Below are positions 35,139 through 46,884 of a DNA stretch of 64,000 nucleotides, piece by piece; the first letter of the stretch is position 1; the number at the start of each line of letters is the position of its first letter. Below the pieces are notes generated by a model. That model was not told where the DNA came from. It did not search any database and worked only from the letters and a program-made list of their open reading frames with translations. The position numbers and the translations under genes are program-made. This DNA comes from Cryptomeria japonica (Eukaryota; Streptophyta; Pinopsida; Cupressales; Cupressaceae): the NCBI RefSeq assembly GCF_030272615.1, contig NC_081405.1:474702008-474766007 (forward strand), given 5' to 3'.

Positions 35139-35197
35139 TGTTGGCATTATGTGAACTGGTATGTGGACATAATGACATTGTATGTTGTCAATGATGT
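35139..35197 (+). repeat. 5' LTR of element F, first 59 bp
   Basis: Matches the start of the 3' LTR (49750 onward) through gttgtcaatgatgt. Gypsy G begins at the next base and the LTR resumes at about 43857 with tcaatatgttgaagagg. Confidence 0.88.
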
Positions 35198-36217
35198 TGT
35201 TGTGCTCTATGAAGTGTACCTATACCTGCAAACACAATGCACTCAATAAATCATTATAAGCAATGGTTAGTAAATTGAAACAATGAAAGACAAAACCATA
35301 GCTAATCGACTTATTGCCTCTTAGTAAATGTGAGTATGAATTTTGCTCTCAGATCTTAGTATGCAAATTCCAGTGACTTGACTACACTTAGATGGAGGAT
35401 TTGAATGCTGAAAATGCATGATCTAGCAAGAATAGCATGATTAAGCTATATGAATTCATGTTTGATCTAGAAAATGAACTAGAATGAAGATGCAATTAAA
35501 CTAAAATGAGCATGATAACATTGCTAAGAAATAATAAACTAGAAGCTAGATGCCTATAGTAACAATGCAAATGAGCTAAAATTGAGCATGAATTAGTGAA
35601 GTGGATGAATTCATGAATTGGCCATTTATTCTCCAAAAGAGGGTCTATTTATAGGATTTTCCAAGGCTAGGGGTGAGTTGGCATGAATCAACGGTTGAGA
35701 TTGATCTGAAGATATCAATGGTTAAATTGGAGGAGGTTGGCAAAGGGAGTTGGATTAAAGGGAACACTTAGTGACAAGTGTCACAAAGGTTCTAGAAGAT
35801 GTTGGATGAAAGGGAACACTTAGTGACAAGTGTCACAAGGTTCTAGAAGATGTTGGATGAAAGGGGACAAGGTGGTAGATAGAATGGGTTAGGTTTAGGA
35901 GTGGTAGAAGTTAGGAGAATTTGAATTTAGAAATTCAAATATTAGGAAAATGGCTAATTAATTTCAACAACTCATGATTTGATTTGTTTTAATTAATTAG
36001 GAGATTTAGAAGAAATGATTTTGGTGGAGGGAATTAATTAATTAAAGGGGTGAAATAAAATGAACCTATTAAATAAATCCTTAGATTTATTAATAAGTAG
36101 ATGAAAAGGGAAATTTAATCAAATTGCTTAGTGAATTCAATTAAATTGGGAAGGAGAGATTAATTAAATAATTGCTTATTTAATTAATTATCTTCAGGCC
36201 ATTTTTAGGTGTATACA
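35198..36217 (-). repeat. 3' LTR of gypsy G (1,020 bp)
   Basis: Plus strand tgttgtgctc at the left edge and gtgtataca at 36217. On the element strand it starts TGTATACACC and ends GCACAACA. A 32-base segment (gacaagtgtcacaaggttctagaagatg type) is duplicated at about 35772 and 35824. Confidence 0.75.
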
Positions 36218-36231
36218 TTTTGCCCCTCTTT
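36218..36231 (-). other. Polypurine tract of gypsy G
   Basis: The complement of ttttgcccctcttt directly precedes the LTR start on the element strand, as in element B. Confidence 0.75.
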
Positions 36232-36510
36232 GAAGCGAGGTGTGATGATGCGTTGATTCAAAGAATAATCTCATTTTGATGTTGATATTGATTTGATAGG
36301 ATTCCCCAACTCTTGATTGCTAAATTCCTGTATAATGATGCCCCCTCGAGAGATCAATTGAGATGATTGATCTTTGGAGTTTTTGTGAGATTGATATCTT
36401 GATAGATTTGATTTGATTTCTGCAACTGTTGTTTGATGAAAGTGTGAGTTCTTTGATTAGCTTGATTGCCTAGATCGGTAAGATTTAAAAATCTTGATTG
36501 ATTTGATTCA

Positions 36511-36800
36511 GTCTGGTTTCAGGAAGGATTCATCCTATATAAGACATGGATGATCATAACGTCTAGTTTCAGGAAGGATTCATCCTATATAAGACATTGA
36601 TGATCACGTCTGGTTTCAAGAAGGATACATCTTGTATAAGACATGAGTCAGAGTCAATTTGTCTGGTGTTAGGAAGGATTCATCCTGTATAAGAAATGGA
36701 TGATCATAACGTCTGGTTTCAGGAAGGATTCATCCTATATAAGACATTGATGATCACGTCTGGTTTTAGGAAGGATACATCCTGTATAAGACATGAGTTG
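36511..36800. repeat. Six 47-53-bp repeats arranged as two 150-bp trimers
   Basis: Units begin gtctggtttcaggaaggatt at 36511, 36561, 36608, 36661, 36711 and 36758. Each runs on through catcctatataagacat. The distances 50, 47, 53, 50, 47 and unit-specific differences show a trimer A-B-C duplicated with a 150-bp period. It lies in the 3' untranslated region of G. Confidence 0.92.
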
Positions 36801-38073
36801 ATTAGGTTTGATTGATTGATTTCATTTGATAAGATTGATTAGATAAAGAACTGACAATTTGTTGATATCAGTTGCAGAAATTTTTGGATATGTTGATGTT
36901 GATGCATTTGAGGGAGATAGCATAAGATTTTTGCTGAGCTGACAATATCATGAAAGAGATGAGTTATTCTTCTGATTATGTATACACTTTTGATGATACT
37001 TTGATGATTCCTGTGATAGATTTAACCTTGGATAAAAGGAGCTTTTGGGATCCATGCAAGAATGAAATGCAAGCTAAAATGCAAATGAAATGCAATGGAA
37101 TGTAAAGCTATGACCGGACCAGTCACTGGATTATTTTGCATTTTTTTTGTCATCATTGAGATTTTGAAATGTGGGAAGTGAGTGCAAACATAGATGGTAT
37201 AATTAAACCATGATGATCTGAGCACTATTTTCCTAGATTTTGATATAGCAAGTTAACACAAGCATCAAGGTATAATTGAATCGAGATGACCTGAGTGTTG
37301 TTTGCGTAAAACAGGTAGTATTAATCATTTCAATACGCAAATTGGAAATGTCTTCAATGATATTCTAATGATCATGTCCCGAGACAAATTTGCACATATT
37401 CGTGATTAATTTTCAGACAATAGACAAGAAAAATATCATGTTTCTTCCTTGTTCCTCTAGTCAATGACATCCTGGAGTCACTCAGAAATCATGATAGCGA
37501 AAAGCAATATAGAAAAGTTGAACAATCATGTTACAATCATTCATTCAAAAAGATATTATCCACTGAAAAGTGTGTGATATGCTTAGATTGATTTTGTGAT
37601 ATCTTAATAGTTGATAGTTTGATCTTGTGTTCAATGTTGGATTTGTCTTAGTTTTTGCTTGATAAGAGCTGTCTAACTGTTTGTTCTACTTGTTTGATTA
37701 AGCTCAAAATTGATCAAAAGTTTTGCCCCCAGCTAGGTGTAGAATTTTTGCCCCAAGCCTAGAAACAAAGTCGTTATGATATATCTAGTGATCCAAATCA
37801 TGGTAAGAAGCCACTTGGGATGTCTGCGTATGTATAAAGGCTTTATGATGATTAGCGCTAATGGAAAAATGAATGCATGAACTAATAGATGGAAGAGCTA
37901 GCGGACAGATAGCACTTGTTTGCCATGTTTTCACCATCTGTTTTTATTGCACTTTTTCTGATATTTGATTTAAAAATTTATTTTTTTCTACTTTTTCACC
38001 TTTTAGGATTTTTCTGATTTTTCCCTATATTTGATTTTTTTGATTTTTCACTGTTTTTGATTTTTCTGATTTT
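36801..38073. other. 3' untranslated region of gypsy G
   Basis: No coding evidence. The stretch 37920-38070 is T-rich with repeated ttttctgattttt words and directly follows the pol stop in element polarity. Confidence 0.5.
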
Positions 38074-41000
38074 TCAGACATAGAACTTCTTCAGGTGCAT
38101 GCTATTGATAGGTTCCTCAAGCTGATCTCCGTCTTGTGTTGATAACTAATATGCTCCTGACCCAAATACTATTGTGACCACAAACGGACCTAACCAGTTT
38201 GGTTCAAATTTGCCTTTCTTTTCTCGATCTGCCTGGTTGCATGGATTTTCTTTTAGCACTAGTTTTCCCACTTGAAAGATTCTTGGTTTAACCTTATGAT
38301 TATAGCTTCGACACATTCTTTGCTGATATACCTTTAGATGATCAAAGGCATTATGTCTACATTCATGGATTAGTTCTAACTCTTGTAGTCTAGATACTCT
38401 TTGTTCTTCATCTAGGATGAGTCCTTTTAGTGATACACATAGAGAGCGTATCTCTACTTCGATTGGCAATATGGCTTTTGATCCATATACAAGAGAAAAA
38501 GGTGTGGCACCTGTCGGTGTGCGGATACTGGTGCGGTAAGCCCATAGAACAGGGTTTAGTTGGATATGCCAATCTTTCCCAGCATCATTCACTGTCTTTT
38601 TGAGGATTTTCAGAATGGTTTTATTAGATGCTTCAGCCGACCCATTTCCCTATGGATAATATGGTGTGGAGAATCTGTGCTGGATTTTGAATTTTTCACA
38701 TAGTTCTTGTACATCTTGATTCTTGAATGGTCGCCCATTATCAGTGATAATGGTCATTGGTATTCCATAGCGACAGATGATATAATTCAAGATAAATGCA
38801 GCAATTTGTTTTCCTGTGATATTGATGAGAGGTACCACTTCAATCCATTTTGTGAAATATTCGATAGCTACCAGGATGAATTTGTGTCCATTAGATGAGG
38901 AAGGATTTATCTTTCCTACTAGATCAAGTCCCCATTGACAAAAAGGCCAAGATGTTGCCGAAGCATGTAGTTCTTGTGCTGGTGCATGGATCAAATTCCC
39001 ATGGATTTGAGATTGTTTGCATGTTCTTGCTATCTTACAAGAATCTCGTTCCATAGTTGGCCAATAATAGCCCAAGCGTATGAGTTTCTTCAAAAGGGTA
39101 AGACCACTTGAATGAGTGCCACAAATGCCATTATGGACTTCATGTAAAGCCTTCTCAGATTCTTCTTGTTCAAGACATCTTAAGAGAGTACCTTCTAGAC
39201 CTCGTTTATACAGGGTATCCACGACAAGAGTAAAATGTGAGGATTGGTGAATAAAATTTCTCTTTTGATTTTTTGATAAGTCAAGAGGTAGGGTGTTGTC
39301 TTTCAAGTATGTGTAAGTTTGGCCATAGCGGGAGGAATCATGTCCAATAAGTTGACAGATGGTTTGGGAATCCAGACAATTATAGGTGGGATGAAACAAC
39401 TCTTCAACCAGGAATTCATAATGCTCTTGATTTTCCTGTGTCTGCAATAGAGAAGCAAGTGTAGCCATGGCATCTGCTACTTTGTTGTCATTTCTTGGAA
39501 TCTGTTCAAAAGTTATTTCTACAAAGTACTTCTTGAAATCATCCACCATCTTTTTGTAAGGCATGAGTTTGTCATCTTTTGTTTGATAGTCATCATTGAT
39601 TTGATTAATGACAAGCTGAGAGTCTCAAAAGACTTGAAGTTGTTTTATGTTCCATTCTACATCCATTTTGATAAATAGAATTCCTGCTTCTGATTTATGT
39701 TGTGTTCCTTTATTGATGCTTGCTCTTGATCATTGATGTGTTCCATTATTGATGCTTGCTCTTGATCCATGTTGTGTTCCATTATTGATGTCTTCTCCTG
39801 GACTAATGTTAGGGTCATGTATTGTAAGATATGGATCGAACCCTGGAACATCTGTATATGAGTAGGTAAAATTGACTTGCCATCTTTTGAATGGTTTCAA
39901 GTATTTTTGTCTTGCTGGTTCTGATAAAGAGATTATTGTTGGATGTAGATCAGTCGTGCCAATGATAGTTGCCTCTGCTGGTGCTATTATGATAGATAAC
40001 TTCTCTTGATAACATTCTGGTAAGGTGTCAAATCTCCCATCTTCCGGTGCCTCGAGGAGGTTTTCACCGTTAGATGCATCCTTTATTTTTAATTTTTCTC
40101 GGTCTAATGTTGCCAATGAATGGTTTTCACCATTAGACCTGATGTTGTTTTCTTGATTTTCAATTTTGAGACTAGGAGATTTGACACCCATTTGACTTGA
40201 AGATACGTTAGCGAAATCCCTGGTGAACGTTGTTGCAGGTTTGATTTCATCAAGATATAAGGATATGGCATGGTCATTAGGTAAGGTATCAATGTCAGTA
40301 TGTTCTTCATTTTCCCAATCCATAGGTTCAGGATAGCTTAACGGTAAAGGATCTTCAGGTTGAGATGTTTCAAAGATATTAGGGGTCATGATAGAGATGT
40401 CAGAATTTTCAATAGGTATTTCAATTTCTAGAATGGTACTCTTGTCAGAATGACCTCGTATAAGAAAATCCTGATCGTCCTCAGTTAAGTCCATGTCAGT
40501 CAAATGTGATTCTAATTCAAGTAGGCTAGTTCCTAACATGTGTTCTGTATACATGTGAACTACATCGACTACTATATCTGCTTCTTCATCCCTTTCAATT
40601 TGAAGTTGCTCTTGCTTGTTTGTCCATTATAGAAAATATTCTTTGTTTCCTTGATCTTTTAGCTGCATTTGTTCTTCCATGTTTGACAAAATTGATTCAA
40701 ATGATTGTTCCTTGCTTGAAGATGCTACCTCTTTGTTATGTGAAATTATGATCTCTTGAGCTGATTTCAGATTATTACAACATTGCAATGAATTTGATAC
40801 AGCGGAGATAGTGATTTCCTGTCCTTCATAGGGAAATTTTACACATTGATGATATGTTGATGTAGTAGCTTGTATGTCCTGAATCCATGGTCCTCCCAAG
40901 AGTATATTGTATGGTAGGTCCACATCTAGAACTTGGCATGCTACGTCTTTCTACAAAGGTCCCACTGTGATGGGTAATGTCACCATTCCTTTAGATGAAT

Positions 41001-41763
41001 GTTGTTCTTCATTATGTGCTTTGATTTTAATCCTTTTCTGGGGATCAATTGCATCTTCTGAATATCCTAGAGCACAGACAATATTCCTAGAGCAAATGTT
41101 CAAGCTAGCTCCCCCATCTATTAGGACATGTTTAACAAGCATTTTATGAATGAGGACTTCAATTTGCAAGGAAGCGTTATGGGGATTTTGCAATGAATCA
41201 ATGCTTGGATATGAAGGAGATGAGCTTTGAATAGGATCCTCTGAAATAGGCTTGATGGCCATTAGGGATATCGCTTGGGGAACTTCATCTTTGGATATAT
41301 TCTTTGGTGATGATGCAATGGAAGATTCTTGCAAGCTTTCAAGAGGTGTAGGAATAGATGCCTTTGGAGCATCAATTTGCTTATGGATGGATGGATCATT
41401 GTTAGACATAGGTGCATGATTTTGATCTTCTTTAGCCAAATCCTTTAGGGATCTCTTTAAGAGGTGCATAAAGGAGCCACCTTTCTTTTGAGATGTGTTT
41501 AAATCCTTGTGAGGTTTTAACATAGTTGGATTTTGATTTTGAACTTGTTTGATTTCTCTGATATGTTGGTTTGTTATGTTTTCTTCTTGTGTTTTGCTTT
41601 GGTATGTCATGTCGATATGATCTTCAACTATTTCAAATGTTCCTATTTCCATTTTAGGGGTTCGATTGTCTAAAAGTTGTTTTGATAAGTGATCACCTAT
41701 CAAGGTAGATATGCTAGAGTGATATGACACTAAAAGAGGATTCAAGTGTTTAAAAGTTTGCAA
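38074..41763 (-). pseudogene. Gypsy G polyprotein: protease, RNase H and integrase in one frame, no RT
   Basis: A single minus-strand frame of exactly 1,230 codons from 41763 to TGA at 38074, with about five internal stops and no frameshift. Order: Ser/Lys-rich linker; protease core VLIDGGASLNICS (Asp-Gly-Gly, about 41130) and its end DLPYNILLGGPWI (40920); an acidic spacer ending VPGFDPYLTIHD, which resembles the linker just before gypsy RT; three copies of a roughly 12-residue SRASINNGTHQ-like repeat; then directly the end of RNase H (DSQLVINQINDDYQTKDDKL, IPRNDNKVADAMATL). Integrase follows, with GLDLVGKI, IITDNGRPF and GNGSAEA giving D-D-E, and the tail FEPNWLGPFVVT. Zinc-region Cys is Ser in CKQSQIHG. 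The RT catalytic domain is absent. Confidence 0.82.
39690..39800 (-). repeat. Three short tandem repeats at the RT deletion point
   Basis: A 36-42-bp unit (cttgctcttgatcattgatg-like on the plus strand) occurs three times exactly where the RT domain should be, encoding SRASINN-type peptides in frame with both flanks. Confidence 0.8.
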
Positions 41764-43849
41764 GTTTTTTGATCTTCAGTTTAGGAGTGCAATGATGATG
41801 ATTGATATCAACCAGGTCTAGCAAGAATGATATATCCTACGATGTGGGACAAAGTTATCTTGACCAAACATTTCAGTTTCATGATAAAGGATGATTGATC
41901 CTGATGAGAAAATATGTTTGAGTGATCAGTTTACCAAAGAGGGTGATAATTCACTTTGAGATGTTTAGATTTTGAACTTGTTGGGGGTGAGCACTTGAAA
42001 ATCTTGAGGTGTATATTTTCTAAAGTCTAATTTTGATGAGTGATAACTTGACCAAGCAAGCCAAGCAGACCATTTAAGCACAAATTGACAGATAACAGGT
42101 GTTTATGCTTACTGTAAATTGATCAGGTAGAAATGATAAGTCTAAAATAGGCATGTAAGACATAGTTCTGGAGTAACAAATGTAGAGTTTCATACGATAG
42201 ATTATGTAGCATAGGATGACAAGAGATACAAGACAAAATGATAGACTAGTGACTTCATGTGAACAACAGTTTTTCGTACGACATAAAACCTTGACTCGTA
42301 CGACAAAAGATCAAGTAGTACAACATAATATCTAGACTCATACGACAAAGGATCAAGAAATATGATAGAGACTTCTGACTCGTACGATAGGTATTTGAAC
42401 AGTGATAAAAAGTGTTCATTTGTTTGAGTTCTGATCACTGAATTTTGATGTTTTACTTTAGTTTTCCAGCTTTAAGTGTCTGATTTTTCAATTTAGGGAT
42501 GAATACATAGCAAATGCATGATGTGATACATGACTCTCAATCAAGCTAAACCTTAAGGAAGTTGGCTGAGAATGAAAACCTTTTCTTGCTGACTTAGGTA
42601 CACACCCAATAGCTAATCAGAATACGACCGCTAAGTCTCACGCAATGGATTCTCAACGCCGTATTATCCGACTCCAAACACTAATGGGGGCACGATATGG
42701 AAAGTGTCTTGGGAGAGTTACTATCTCTCTTGTATAAAGATTATCACCCTTTTGGAGGTGAATTGGGTAGCTTCTATTTTAACCGGCACTAGTAAGAGAT
42801 CCATTCGGCGCGTTGGGCTATAAACTCAATTAAGAGGTCTCCCAGCCTTGAAAACCAAGGTTTGATATACCCGAAGGTACAGAGGAGAGCTATTCCCGAG
42901 CACTGTCGTTGCTTTGATTTTCATCAAAAACACATTTATTTTATAGTGGGTTGGATTACTTGGCGTTAGCTGTTCCCACTTAGGTCGTTCCCCTCTCACC
43001 GGCCTTAATGGCTAAGAGTTAATAACTCCTCGGGAGGGCAGGCCTGCTAAAGAGATGCACTAATGAAAGCAAAAAGATGAGTCTAGCTTTCTGATCACCT
43101 AAGAAAGGTGAGAGCATACTCTCCTATCATCACAAGCACATAAGACATGACAGTTCATTGAAGTGTGCCTAAAAATATTTAAAGAATACACAAAGTTTTT
43201 TAGCTGAATCCTTAGGCAACCTACAAAAACTCATTAGTAGTCATTGTTTTGAATTTTGTCTTTGACAAGCGTATCTGTAAGAAAGAGTTAGGTTGCAAAT
43301 ATCTCATGACATAACAGGATTAGCATTAGGGATCCAAACTATGAAATTTTATCCTAACTTCAAATAGCCATAACTTTCGGCTCGGGACTCAAAATTACAA
43401 GTCGTTTACCTCATTGGAAAGGTCTCCAAGAGTTCTAGATGACCAAAAAGCCTTCAAAAATGCAAATTACCAACGTATAGACAAATTTGAAAATTCCAAT
43501 TCGCAGTTTTTTCAAAAAAATCACAGATGCAGAAACTCGTATGACATGATTTATCAGACAGAATGACAAATGATTAAATTTTGCACAGGGACCAAAATTA
43601 ACTCATATGACATAAGATTTAATAGCCTGAAATTCGTATGACATAGAATTAGCTTTAGTATGAGTGTGAAAATCAACTCGTACGACACAGGATCAACCTA
43701 GTATGAGTAAAGAATTTGCAGTCTAAAACCTCGTACGAGTCAGGATTATACCTCGTACGAGTCAGGATGAGGTGTCCTCCAAGACTAAAAGGAAGTACGT
43801 ATGAGCCAGAAAGGCAACTCATATGACAATATGATTCTGATCTGGCAGA
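41764..43849. other. 5' non-coding part of gypsy G with CGTACG-type motif clusters
   Basis: No gag frame is visible. Motifs near actcgtacgac recur in two clusters: 42274-42395 (about five copies) and 43530-43830 (about eight). Between them lies less AT-rich DNA (42590-43060) unlike its surroundings. It may be leader or LTR sequence of G, but it does not match G's 3' LTR. Confidence 0.5.
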
Positions 43850-43856
43850 GATGAAG

Positions 43857-45334
43857 TCAATATGTTGAAGAGGTATGAATTGGCATATGTGAGAACCAAT
43901 ATAACTCTGTGAACTGGTATTTGTGCCAAAGTGAAGCAGTGTGCTTGTTCAAGGTGAACCGGCATATGGTTATGGGAACCGAGACATGGAAGCATTGTAT
44001 GACTACCTGTTGGTAGTCTCAACTTCAAGGTTTCTGGTTGAAGTGCTTCAAGTCTGTATGGCTCAACTGGTGATCTTTCTGTAATAAGTAAGCAATATAA
44101 CAAAGAACAGATCATGTTGCCACGTCAGCCTTGTGTGCGTGAAGGATCTTGCATGAAGAAGACTATCCCTATTTACCTTGGGAATGTGCGAAGTTTGTAA
44201 ATGGTGAAAACGCATGATGGATTATCAGCTGCCATGAAATCAGTGGATAATGAATGATGGAGAATGTCTTGAGATTTATTCAAGATCTGCTGCATTTATT
44301 ACAATATCATCAACGGTCAGGATTGAACTATTTGAATTCCTTAACCTAACAGGTCTAGGGTTTAGGGTTTATGCTACCGACCTGTCTGTTGTCCTATAAG
44401 GTCAATGTTGTGATTCTTTCAAAGGTTGTTGGCAAAAGCTGTGTGTGAGTATCCAAGAGAAGGGATACGAGATCCTTGCCAGACCAGAGGAGAGAAGTGA
44501 TACTTGCAGAGTGTAAGTGCAGAAGGTGAAGAGGAGCTTAAGCGGATCTATATTGGCATTGAGTGTTGTTACCAGATCATTATAATACCTGTTGATCTCT
44601 AACCACCTCAATAGTTGGAAAATCCCCTAACAGGGTAGCCTTAATCGACTTTCTATAAATCCCTTAATAGGGTAACTCAAAGTTATTGAGATCTGGAAAG
44701 CTAGAGAGCTCTGAAAATCCTTTAGCTATTAAGTTCGTGAAATCCTCTAACAAGGTACCCTTAACCGGGTATTGTAGTCATCCCTTAACTGGGTGATCTC
44801 TAATAGGATCGGTTCCTAGCAGAACCTTTTGTAATGTCTTTAACTGGACAAGGCTTCTAACAGAGCGGACTTCCAAAGAGTTCAACAACAAGCTTGTGGG
44901 TATTCATCCCCACTGTGGTTTTTTCCCAGTTGGGTTTCCACGTGAAAAATATGTGTGTCATATGTGATGCTTTTATCTTGTGATGCTTTGTTATTCCCTA
45001 TTAAGCATATGATGGTTATGTGTTTTATGCTTGTCAATAAAACATGTTGAACTAGCTATTGTGAAGATATGATGATAGATTACCTGTTCATGCATAAGGG
45101 TGAAATGGTAGTGTAGTTTTGAGTTGAGTGGAAAACTTAGTGAGTAACCGGTTTATGATTGTTTTAGTTGTTTTGAGTTTTACCAGTTGCACTCTGTTTC
45201 AAATCAGTGTCACTGTTTGCCAGTCATTTAGAGTAATTGCTATTGAAGTGGTTTAGGTCTATATTTTGTCTGTATTGATTCACCCCCCCCTCTTAGTACT
45301 AGTTTGGTACTATTCATTCATCATTGAGTTATCA
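43857..45334 (+). repeat. 5' LTR of element F, main part
   Basis: Collinear with the 3' LTR from tcaatatgttgaagaggtat to gagttatca. Contains the hairpin-rich block (44615-44880), the core ccccactgtggttttttccc (44909-44928) and the C tract ttcaccccccc (45279-45289). Confidence 0.92.
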
Positions 45335-45336
45335 AT

Positions 45337-45348
45337 TGGTATCAGAGC
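45337..45348 (+). other. Primer-binding site of element F
   Basis: tggtatcagagc, an exact match to the initiator-Met tRNA complement, two bases after the LTR. Confidence 0.93.
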
Positions 45349-45405
45349 TTCCTCCAAGTCCTCTATGTTATAAGCTTAACCACTTGAGGTAAAGATCCCA
45401 GACAA

Positions 45406-46884
45406 ATGATTAAGAGGGAAGGTCCAAAGTTTAATAGGGAAAATTTTGGTATATGGAAAGATAGGATGAAGATATTCATCAGAAGCATGGGTGCTCAACA
45501 TTGGAGTTATGTTGAGAACATCTATGTTGTCCCTATTGGTACTCTCACCAATGACCAAAAGAGCGAGATACAAGAAAATGGGCAAGCCATGGAAGCTCTC
45601 ATTAGTAGTCTATCTGACATTGAGTTTATTGATGTTCAGGACAAGCTAAATCCCAAAGAGGTATGGGATGCTCTTGAAAATATCTATGGTGGTGATGAAC
45701 ATGTAAAATAGGCTAAGGAAGAAAGCCTGAGAGGGAAGTTTGAAGATATATGGATGGTTGAAGGTGGGACCATTCAGCAATATGGAATAAGAATCAAAAT
45801 AGTTGTTGGAGACATTAAGAGTGCAGTTGGTAAAATAGAAGACTCCACTGTGGTAAGAAAAGTCCTGAGATCCCTATTGCCGGTCTATGCAATACGGGTT
45901 GCTACTATTTAGGAGTTGAGATCAATAGACAAGACTAAGGTATCCTTGGAATCCATCATAGCAAAGTTGATAGCCTATGAGCTAAATAGTTTTGATGGCA
46001 GTGTTCAAAAGACTGAATCAGCTTTCAGAGCTTCTGTTGTACCATCCAGGAAAGGAAAAGAAGCAAGCACTAGTGGTGAACCAAGATAGAGCAGAGTAAT
46101 GGATGATGAGGAGTTTCTGATGGAATTTGAAGCTCTACTTGCCAGGAAGCTTCCTAACGGAACCGGTAAATACAAAGGTAAGCTACCTTTGAAATGCTTT
46201 TCTTGTAATCAGATAGGACATATTGCTATAAATTGTCCTAATCGCGATATCAAGGACAAACTGGAAAGGTTCAGGAAATTCAAAGGAGGAAACCGGAGAA
46301 ACTGTTTTGTGGCAGTTGATGAAGGTGTCACAGATGAAGAATCAGAGGATGAAGAAAATGAAGATATTGTGTTTGTTGCTGTCAAAGAAGATGTGTCAGA
46401 CAAGAAGGCTCTTGTCTCCTGGTTTGATAATTCCAATGAGTGGATCATTGACAGTGGCTGTTCTCACCATATGACTGGTGACCAGAGCAAGTTTCTATCC
46501 TTGGAGGAGTATGATGGTGGTGTAGTTCACTTTGACAATGATGCACCATGTATGGTCAAAAGTAGAGGGTCCATCTCTCTGAATGGAAAGAGTAGTGCTG
46601 ACAATGTGTACTGAGTTGATGGTCTCAGACACAACCTTCTGAGTGTTGCCTAGCTGAATGATAGTGGCCTCACTCTGGAATTCAAGAATGGAGTTTGCAG
46701 AATCAAGGGAAAAGATGGTGAATTGGTGGCCATTGACATGCAGGCCAAAGGTAATCTATTTCAGTTGAATGCAAATATAAGCACATGTCTTATGGCCAAA
46801 TTTGATGATAGCTAGATATGGCATAGGAGACTCTGCCATGTAAGCTTTGATACATTGTAAAGGCCAGTAAGATCAAGGCAGTTA
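45406..46884 (+). pseudogene. Copia gag-protease, element F
   Basis: Start 45406 gives MIKREGPKFNRENFGIWKDR, closely matching element I. Gag helices (KEVWDALENIYGGDE, YGIRIKIVVGDIKS) lead to an intact zinc knuckle CFSCNQIGHIAINC (about 46197-46238), an acidic block DEGVTDEESEDEENED, and the protease site IIDSGCSHHMTG (about 46443) with intact Asp-Ser-Gly. One frame throughout, with TAG stops at HVK*AKEE, ATI*ELRS (Gln in element I), EPR*SR, VY*VDG and SVA*LND (Gln expected). Gag packages RNA and the protease cuts the polyprotein. The motifs are intact but the frame is closed by stops. Confidence 0.9.

Larger units (their letters stand above)
35198..43849 (-). mobile_element. Gypsy derivative G, inserted in the 5' LTR of F
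   Basis: Interrupts an otherwise collinear copia LTR. On the minus strand it has a protease-to-integrase reading frame, a polypurine tract and a 3' LTR. The reverse transcriptase is missing, no gag was recognised upstream of 41763, and no second LTR was recognised on the right. The flank shows only a weak duplication (gatgt at 35193-35197 against gatgaagt at 43850-43857), so the right edge is good to a few bases. Confidence 0.78.

Noticed and set aside
36511-36800. CRISPR-like array because of regular spacing
   Set aside because: The whole unit is repeated with no unique spacers, and this is plant nuclear DNA. It is a tandem repeat.
35198-43849. Second LTR of gypsy G at the right edge
   Set aside because: The right-hand 1.3 kb does not resemble 35198-36217 by eye, so no 5' LTR was called. 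A computed alignment could still find a diverged one.
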